This document shows, one piece after another, positions 58,602-64,000 of a stretch of DNA of 64,000 nucleotides (its first letter is position 1; each line of letters starts with the position of its first letter). The position numbers and the translations under genes are program-made. Where the stretch lies: the NCBI RefSeq assembly GCF_017948485.1, contig NZ_JAFFSX010000003.1, forward strand, positions 310,001-374,000, in the 5' to 3' direction. The stretch comes from Streptomyces sp. GESEQ-35 (GTDB lineage Bacteria; Actinomycetota; Actinomycetes; Streptomycetales; Streptomycetaceae). The notes below the pieces were generated by a model. The model saw only the letters and a list, made by a program, of their open reading frames with translations. It ran no database searches and was not told the DNA's origin.

Positions 58602-59573
58602 CTACAGTCCCCCCTCGGACATCCCGTGCACGGCCGGGATCGTCCCCAGCCGGCCCTTCTGGAAGTCCTCGAAGGCCTGCTGCAACTCCTCGCGGGTGTT
58701 CATCACGAACGGGCCGTAGTGCGCCATCGGCTCACGGATCGGCTGCCCGCCCAGGATTACGACCTCCAAGTCCGGCGCGTTGGAGTCCTGCTTCTCGTCC
58801 GCACGCACGGTCAGAGAAGAGCCGGAGCCGAAGACGGCGGTCTGGCCCAGGTGGATCGGACGGCGCTCCGCACCGACGCTGCCGCGTCCTGCAAGGACAT
58901 ACGCGAGGGCGTTGTAGTCCTCACTCCACGGCAGCGTGATCTCCGCACCCGGCGCCAGCGTCGCGTGGATCATCGTGATCGGCGTGTGCGTGATGCCCGG
59001 CCCCTGGTGGCCGTCCAGCTCACCCGCGATCACCCGCAGCAGCGCACCGCCGTCCGGCGTGGTCAGAAGCTGTACCTGGCCACCGCGGATGTCCTGGTAG
59101 CGCGGGTCCTTCATCTTGTCCTTGGCCGGCAGATTGACCCAGAGCTGAAGCCCGTGGAACAGCCCACCGGACTTCACCAGCGACTCGGGCGGGGTCTCGA
59201 TGTGCAGCAGGCCGGAGCCCGCTGTCATCCATTGAGTGTCCCCGTTCGTGATGGTGCCACCGCCACCGTTGGAGTCCTGGTGAATGAAGGTGCCGTCAAT
59301 GATGTACGTGACGGTCTCGAAGCCACGGTGAGGATGCCACGGCGTACCTTTTGGCTCATTTGCCCCATAATCCACCTCGCCCATCTGGTCCATCATGATG
59401 AACGGGTCGAGATGGCGGTAGTTGATCCCGGCGAACGCCCGGCGCACCGGGAAGCCCTCACCCTCGAAACCGCCCGGCGCGGTCGTGACGGTGAGCACGG
59501 GACGTGCCACGCCCTCGGCCGGCGCGGCCACGCGGGGCAGCGTCAGCGGGTTCTCGACGGTCACTGCAGGCAT
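58602..59573 (-). CDS. Pirin family protein (phiC31 attB host gene)
   Basis: A 323-aa bicupin. N-terminal cupin with the iron ligands in GTPWHPHRGFETVTY and GLLHIETPPESL, LWVNLPAKDKMKDPRYQDI, and a C-terminal cupin AEITLPWSEDYNALAYVLAG. Corresponds to S. coelicolor SCO3798, whose gene contains phiC31 attB. Around the expected crossover (59335-59385) the codons are unusually AT-rich (TAT GGG GCA AAT GAG CCA AAA) while flanks are normal, giving GANEPKG where I recall PGEPKG in S. coelicolor. The frame is intact and full length. Confidence 0.9.
   Translation of the reverse strand: MPAVTVENPLTLPRVAAPAEGVARPVLTVTTAPGGFEGEGFPVRRAFAGINYRHLDPFIMMDQMGEVDYGANEPKGTPWHPHRGFETVTYIIDGTFIHQDSNGGGGTITNGDTQWMTAGSGLLHIETPPESLVKSGGLFHGLQLWVNLPAKDKMKDPRYQDIRGGQVQLLTTPDGGALLRVIAGELDGHQGPGITHTPITMIHATLAPGAEITLPWSEDYNALAYVLAGRGSVGAERRPIHLGQTAVFGSGSSLTVRADEKQDSNAPDLEVVILGGQPIREPMAHYGPFVMNTREELQQAFEDFQKGRLGTIPAVHGMSEGGL
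59335..59385. other. phiC31 attB position in pirin, diverged patch
   Basis: By remembered alignment to phiC31 attB the crossover dinucleotide falls at TT 59350-59351. The left arm (ATGCCACGGCGTACCT) is mostly conserved; the right arm (TGGCTCATTTGCCCCATAA) differs at many positions and is AT-rich, returning to conserved sequence at about 59386. A functional attB cannot be claimed. Confidence 0.55.
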
Positions 59574-59639
59574 GTCGGTACCTCCTTGTGCGGCCAGTTT
59601 AGTTGAGCATTGAACTTCCTGCCACCCCAGAACGACGAA

Positions 59640-59665
59640 AGCCCGGAGGACATTCCCTCCGGGCT
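59640..59665 (-). terminator. Terminator hairpin
   Basis: Perfect 10-bp stem AGCCCGGAGG (59640-59649) with 59656-59665, 25 bases past the stop of the beta-propeller gene. Confidence 0.75.
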
Positions 59666-59689
59666 GCGCCGTGCGGACCGGGGCCCGCG

Positions 59690-61636
59690 TCAGTTGCTGA
59701 AGTACAGGTACTTCCAGGCCCCGTACGTCGTCGAGTTCACGGTGTCGCCGGACGAGCCGTTGACGTACACCGACCGCATCCGCGCCCGGATGCCCGACTC
59801 ACCGGGTGCCTCAAGGCTGACGGCCGACTTCCCGTTCGTACCGATCGGGAAGTACTCCGAGCCCGCCGAGTACCACGAGCCCTGGTAGTAGACCTGGAGA
59901 TCGAAGCGCTGCTGACGGCCCGGGTAGTAGCTCATCGTCGTGGTGAGCAGCGGGTCGGTGTTCTTGTGGAACCAGTGGTACGACGTCGAGCCGATCTTCG
60001 CCGTCTTGTAGTGCTTGGAGACGGCGGTGGAGACCTTGACCCTGGCGTACGCCGTGACCTTGACCGTCTTCGGCTTGTAGCGGGCGTCGCCCGAGAAGAC
60101 CGCGGTCACGGCCGTGTCGCGGGTCATGTCCACCCACACACTGATGTCGCCGGCGGAGTTGACCTTGCCGGACTTGATCAGCTTCTTCGGCTTGTCGCCG
60201 CCGAAGGGGTCTGCGTAGATCTGAACCGAGCGGTTCTTGTACGTCGTACCGAGGTGCGCGGTGAACTTGACGTCGGCGCCGTAGTTGTACAGCTTGCCGT
60301 TGTTGTTCAGGCTCAGGGAGGTCGAGGCGCGGGACACCTCGACGGTGTCGGAGGCGCCGGCCGTCGTGTGTGTGGAGTCGCCCGCGTAGGAGACCTTGTA
60401 GGTGACCTTGCCGCCGGCCGGCGGGGTGTCCGTGAAGGAGTAGGTGCCGTCCGCCTTCACCGTGACAGCCGGAAGCGCCTTGCCGTTCGGGCTCTCCAGG
60501 TCGGTGCGGGTGACCGCGAGCTTGGCGCCGGAGGGCAGCGGAATCGTCGCCGAGAGCTTGCCGGTGACCGTGAGCTGCTTGGCGCGGGTGGCGGTGGCCG
60601 GGGCGTTGACCGTGAGGGTGGGGACGTTCAGCGTCGGGTCGGTGAGTGCCTTGAGGGTGTAGCCGCCGGACGAGCTCACCAGGGCGAACACCCGGGAGGA
60701 GTCCGGGGCCCAGGCCACGTCGGCCGCGCCCCACGTGCCGGCGCTGTACGTGCGTACCGGCTGCGTGCCGTTGGGCCGGTAGACCGCGACCTTGGTGCCC
60801 GAGATCTGAGCGATCAGGCCGCTCCTGCCGACGTCGGCCCGCTGTCCGGCCGGGTAGGCACCGGCCTTGGCGAAGGTTCCGTTCGCGTAGGCGTGCCGGT
60901 CGGTGCCGTTGACGAGCGCCTGATCGCTGCCCGCGACGAGGTCGATGTCCCCGACGCCGTCGTTCAGGGCGTACGAGGTGTCGTGCCAGGCGGTCACCTT
61001 GGGCGTGCCGCTCGACACGTCGAGGACGGCCTCGGTGCCGGTGGAGTCCCCGGTCTCACCGACGGCCAGCAGGCCCGGCCGCAGCGGGTCGGTGTCCAGC
61101 AGGGCCTGCCCCCACAGGCCGGACCCCGTTCCCTCGGTCGGGAGCTGGACGAGCGCCACCGGGTCGGTGCCGCTCGCCGGGTCCACCGCCGGGTCGACGG
61201 AGCCCAGGTCGCCGTCCCACTGGTCGCCGTACGAGAACCAGACCTTTCCGCCGGCGAACTCGACGTGTATGGGGCCCGTGTTGGTGGCGACCGGGTAGCG
61301 GGCCTTCACGTCGAGGGTGGCCGCGTCGAGGGCCACGATCTCGTGGCTGACCCGGGCCGTGGCGTACAGGGTGGTGCCGTCGTCGGAGAGCGCCAGGTCG
61401 AAGATGCCGTCGATGCCGTCCACCGAGTCGACGCGGTTGCCGTTGTAGTCGGCGGCGACGATCCTGTCGTTCGTGTCGTCGCCCACGAAGACCCGCTTGA
61501 GCGTGTCGCTCACGACGATGCCCCCGGGCGAACCGACCGTGACGGTCGCAGCCGATGCCGTCCCGGCCGATACGGCGGTCAGCGCCACCGAGCTGAAGAG
61601 GACCGCGAGTGCCGTCGCGGCCGAAGTGCTGCGCAT
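59690..61636 (-). CDS. Secreted beta-propeller protein with Ig-like repeats
   Basis: A 648-aa protein: signal peptide (1-30, GTASA), a seven-bladed-propeller-type region (about 35-320; VVSDTLKRVFVGDDTNDRIV, GTTLYATARVSHEIVALDAA, FAGGKVWFSYGDQWDGDLG), then two Ig/bacterial-repeat domains (about 335-520) and a C-terminal Tyr/Trp-rich domain ending YGAWKYLYFSN. No sortase motif or TM anchor. Probably a secreted or loosely wall-bound protein; ligand unknown. Confidence 0.8.
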   Translation of the reverse strand: MRSTSAATALAVLFSSVALTAVSAGTASAATVTVGSPGGIVVSDTLKRVFVGDDTNDRIVAADYNGNRVDSVDGIDGIFDLALSDDGTTLYATARVSHEIVALDAATLDVKARYPVATNTGPIHVEFAGGKVWFSYGDQWDGDLGSVDPAVDPASGTDPVALVQLPTEGTGSGLWGQALLDTDPLRPGLLAVGETGDSTGTEAVLDVSSGTPKVTAWHDTSYALNDGVGDIDLVAGSDQALVNGTDRHAYANGTFAKAGAYPAGQRADVGRSGLIAQISGTKVAVYRPNGTQPVRTYSAGTWGAADVAWAPDSSRVFALVSSSGGYTLKALTDPTLNVPTLTVNAPATATRAKQLTVTGKLSATIPLPSGAKLAVTRTDLESPNGKALPAVTVKADGTYSFTDTPPAGGKVTYKVSYAGDSTHTTAGASDTVEVSRASTSLSLNNNGKLYNYGADVKFTAHLGTTYKNRSVQIYADPFGGDKPKKLIKSGKVNSAGDISVWVDMTRDTAVTAVFSGDARYKPKTVKVTAYARVKVSTAVSKHYKTAKIGSTSYHWFHKNTDPLLTTTMSYYPGRQQRFDLQVYYQGSWYSAGSEYFPIGTNGKSAVSLEAPGESGIRARMRSVYVNGSSGDTVNSTTYGAWKYLYFSN

Positions 61637-61826
61637 GCGCACAGTAGTGAAACCCCCACAAGAAATCCCGGGTTCGCCGGGAGATGAGAGCGCCGCGCGG
61701 CACCCGGACGTGAACCGCCTGGAGGCGGTGACGTACGGGGCGCGGCTGCCGGGGGCAACTCTATGGCATGGCTGTGACAATCGAGTGGAGATTTTGCGAC
61801 CGGGGCTTCCCGCCAACGGGCGGCGT

Positions 61827-62294
61827 CTACCCGTACATCCGCCGCATCGCGAACTCCACCATCTGCTCGACCGCCTTCGCGTCGAACACCATCCGGTGCT
61901 CGCCCTCCATGTCCAGGACGAAGCCGTAGCCGGTCGGCAGCAGGTCGATCACCTCGGCGCCGGTGATCACGAAGTACTTGGACTCCTTGCCCGCGTACCG
62001 GCGCAGTTCCTTGAGCGAGGTGAACATCGGGATCACCGGCTGCTGGGTGTTGTGCAGGGCGAGGAAGCCGGGGTTGTCACCGCGCGGGCAGTAGACCTTC
62101 GACGTCGCGAAGACCTGCTGGAAGTCCTCGGCGGACACCTGTCCCGTGGTGAAGGCACGCACCGCGTCCGCAAGGGAGGGTGGAGACGGCTCGGGGTAGA
62201 GCGGAGACTGCTGCTGCCCGTACCCGCCGGGCATCGGCTGCTGCGGGGGGACGTAACCCTGTTGGGCACCGGCGTTCTGGTCGTAGCCGTACAT
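61827..62294 (-). CDS. SseB family protein
   Basis: A 155-aa protein with a Gln/Pro/Gly-rich N-terminus and an SseB-type domain (VYCPRGDNPGFLALHNTQQP, VIPMFTSLKELRRYAG, GAEVIDLLPTGYGFVLDMEG). Named after enterobacterial SseB; its role in Streptomyces is unknown. ATG 62294 is chosen since the upstream part of the frame is unlike the family. Confidence 0.75.
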   Translation of the reverse strand: MYGYDQNAGAQQGYVPPQQPMPGGYGQQQSPLYPEPSPPSLADAVRAFTTGQVSAEDFQQVFATSKVYCPRGDNPGFLALHNTQQPVIPMFTSLKELRRYAGKESKYFVITGAEVIDLLPTGYGFVLDMEGEHRMVFDAKAVEQMVEFAMRRMYG

Positions 62295-62459
62295 GGGCGC
62301 AAGCGTACCGAGAGCCCCGGGGCATACGGGCCGGTACGGGTGTCCTGGCAAACCGACAGCGACCCGACAGCCACCGTCCTGGTTTCCCACAGCTGACGCT
62401 CATAACGTCTGTCGTGCCCAGGGGGGCACCGGAAACGGCACACCAGCGAGGGGACAGCC

Positions 62460-63311
62460 ATGCACCGACACCACGACGACGAGGTCCACGAGCACGACAG
62501 AGGGCTCTCTTACGACCTTCCCGTCCTCGCCCGCCGCCGCATGATCCGGCTGATGGCCGGGGCGAGCCTGATACCGCTGGTGGGATGCAGCTCCGAGGAC
62601 GAGACCGCCGTGTCCCCCTCCTCCGCCTCGTCATCGACCGCGTCCTCCTCCTCGTCATCGTCCTCCTCCTCGTCCGCCGACTGCGCGACGATCCCGAACG
62701 AGACCGCCGGCCCCTACCCCGGCGACGGCTCCAACGGCGTGAACGTCCTCAAGGAGAGCGGTGTCGTCCGCAGCGACATCACGAAGAGCTTCGGCGACTC
62801 CGCGGGCGGCACCGCCGAGGGCGTGCCCCTGACCATCACGCTCACGGTCGTCGACGCGGACTCCGGCTGCGGCACCCCGAAACAGGGCGCGGCCGTCTAC
62901 CTCTGGCACTGCGACCGGGAGGGCAACTACTCCCTGTACTCCGAGGGCGTCACCGAGGAGAACTATCTGCGCGGCGTCCAGGAGACCGACGACAAGGGGC
63001 AGGTCACCTTCAAGAGCATCTTCCCGGCCTGCTACACCGGCCGCTGGCCGCACATCCACTTCGAGGTCTACGGCAGCCTTGAGGACGCCACCGCCGCCAC
63101 CTCCATCACGAACACCTCGCAGCTCGCGTTCCCCGAGGACGTCTGCGACACGGTGTACGCATCGAACGGTTACAGCCAGAGCGTGCAGAACCTCAGCCAG
63201 CTGTCCCTGGAGACGGACAACATCTTCAGCGACGGCTACGACCAGCAGCTGGCGGCGGTCGAGGGCAGCGTGGAGAAGGGGTACACGGCGACGCTGACGG
63301 TCCCGGTGTGA
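62460..63311 (+). CDS. Lipoprotein intradiol dioxygenase
   Basis: A 283-aa protein. It begins with a His/Asp-rich stretch (HRHHDDEVHEHDRG), then a lipoprotein-like signal (LMAGASLIPLVGCSS) preceded by ARRRM, and a poly-Ser linker. The catalytic half keeps intradiol features: NETAGPYPGDGSNG, VYLWHCDREGNYSLYSEG (Tyr), NYLRGVQETDDKGQVTFKSI (Tyr), YTGRWPHIHFEVYG (His). It is a third, distant paralogue of the 47-49 kb pair, here membrane-attached. Confidence 0.8.
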   Translation: MHRHHDDEVHEHDRGLSYDLPVLARRRMIRLMAGASLIPLVGCSSEDETAVSPSSASSSTASSSSSSSSSSSADCATIPNETAGPYPGDGSNGVNVLKESGVVRSDITKSFGDSAGGTAEGVPLTITLTVVDADSGCGTPKQGAAVYLWHCDREGNYSLYSEGVTEENYLRGVQETDDKGQVTFKSIFPACYTGRWPHIHFEVYGSLEDATAATSITNTSQLAFPEDVCDTVYASNGYSQSVQNLSQLSLETDNIFSDGYDQQLAAVEGSVEKGYTATLTVPV

Positions 63312-63347
63312 CCTGTCACAGATGGCCGGATCGGGGTTGCGTCTTAT

Positions 63348-63386
63348 TACCGACGGGTAGCATCATCGAGTAGCTACTTGTTGGTA
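63348..63386. promoter_or_regulatory. Candidate operator with TACC/GGTA half-sites
   Basis: TACCGACGGGTA (63348-63359) is a near-palindrome, and TACTTGTTGGTA (63375-63386) repeats the half-site spacing. Both lie upstream of the acyl-CoA dehydrogenase gene, where TetR-family regulators of fatty-acid degradation commonly bind. Confidence 0.4.
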
Positions 63387-63441
63387 TGTGAACTAGCGCG
63401 AGGATCCAGTGCCTCGCCGATCTCTCTTTACGGAGCCGTCG

Positions 63442-64000
63442 CCATGGGGCACTACAAGTCGAATCTCCGCGACATCGAGTTCAACCTCTTCGAAGTACTC
63501 GGGCGCGACAAGCTGTACGGCACGGGCCCGTTCGAAGAGATGGACGCCGAGACCGCGAAATCCATCCTCGACGAGATGACCCGCCTCGCGGAGAACGACC
63601 TGGCGGAGTCCTTCGCCGACGCCGACCGCAACCCGCCGGTCTTCGACCCGGAGACCAACACCGCGCCGGTCCCCGCGTCCTTCAAAAAGAGCTACAAGGC
63701 GTTCATGGACTCCGAGTACTGGCGGCTCGGCCTGCCCGAGGAGATCGGCGGCACCACTGCTCCCCCTTCGCTGATCTGGTCGTACGCGGAGCTGGTCCTG
63801 GGCGCCAACCCGGCCGTGTGGATGTACTCCTCCGGTCCGGCCTTCGCCGGGATCCTCTTCGACGAGGGCAACGAGGTCCAGAAGAAGATCGCGCAGATCG
63901 CGGTCGAGCGGACCTGGGGCTCCACCATGGTGCTCACCGAGCCCGACGCCGGTTCCGACGTGGGCGCCGGGCGCACCAAGGCGATCCAGCAGGAGGACGG
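63442..64000 (+). CDS. Acyl-CoA dehydrogenase (partial, runs off the window)
   Basis: The first 186 residues of an FadE-type enzyme: the N-terminal SNLRDIEFNLFEVLGRDKL segment, the helical domain, and the flavin/substrate motif STMVLTEPDAGSDVGAG. It oxidises acyl-CoA to enoyl-CoA. ATG 63442 has GGAG nine bases upstream. Corresponds to S. coelicolor SCO3800. Confidence 0.9.

Noticed and set aside
54759..59573. Prophage or integrative conjugative element around the integrase
   Set aside because: No terminase, capsid, replication or transfer genes, no matching att repeats and no tRNA; only the integrase itself is foreign-looking.
1..64000. tRNA, rRNA and riboswitch genes
   Set aside because: No T-loop-like GGTTCGAATCC motifs with matching acceptor stems, rRNA sequence or known riboswitch core was seen; a covariance-model scan could not be run.

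Overview
The window is chromosomal DNA of a Streptomyces species. GC content is very high with strong third-position GC, starts are often GTG or TTG, and the marker genes are typical of the genus: snpA/snpR, PhoX with a PHO box, SpoIIE-type phosphatases, an ANTAR regulator, a WhiJ/AbaA-type regulator set, LAXTG sortase substrates and DUF397/DUF6479 proteins. The right third (phoX, VWA gene, metG, aspS, PP2C, pirin, acyl-CoA dehydrogenase) has, from memory, the order of the S. coelicolor SCO3790-SCO3800 core region. No rRNA, tRNA or CRISPR array was seen.

Layout. 0-2 kb: a gene tail and three small genes. 2.1-8.5 kb: an iron-controlled surface locus with a haem/siderophore-type binding lipoprotein, an HtaA-like secreted protein and three secreted or wall-anchored proteins built from one repeated Ig-like domain, with two DtxR/IdeR-type iron boxes. 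The lipoprotein gene carries a 179-bp inverted-repeat element in its signal-peptide region. 8.6-16.1 kb: DUF6479, a beta-lactamase-fold protein, DUF4142, a GH13 alpha-glucosidase, an LAETG surface protein, a nucleoside hydrolase and a short second threonyl-tRNA synthetase behind a Thr-codon leader peptide and terminator. 16.4-22.9 kb: lipoprotein, GAF-ANTAR regulator, a permease pair (UPF0718/UPF0703), an HTH-TPR regulator and an M20 peptidase.

22.9-28.4 kb holds the most unusual system: four genes on the minus strand encode a degenerate caspase-fold protein with a helical tail, an EACC1 adaptor, a caspase-TM-substrate-binding-VWA fusion and a separate extracellular solute-binding lipoprotein. 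The last three are tightly coupled. It reads as a transmembrane sensor or conflict module that could link ligand binding outside the cell to a caspase inside.

28.5-37.5 kb: a second SpoIIE phosphatase, small membrane and secreted proteins, a MocR regulator divergent from an alpha/beta hydrolase with a direct-repeat operator, an endonuclease/phosphatase-family protein, and snpA/snpR. 37.5-49.3 kb: PHO-box-controlled phoX, a VWA protein, metG, the DUF397/XRE/ATPase regulatory set, a nuclease-like pair and two tandem secreted intradiol dioxygenases. 49.4-64 kb: aspS, a multidomain PP2C phosphatase, an AI-2E-type exporter, a broken NTF2-like gene, a cytochrome P450, a phiC31-type large serine integrase next to the pirin gene that contains the phiC31 attB position, a secreted beta-propeller protein, SseB, a third intradiol dioxygenase and the start of an acyl-CoA dehydrogenase.

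An intergenic repeat (GC-rich hairpin followed by GGGGAACTGCGCGACCAGCC) recurs six times, mostly after gene ends.
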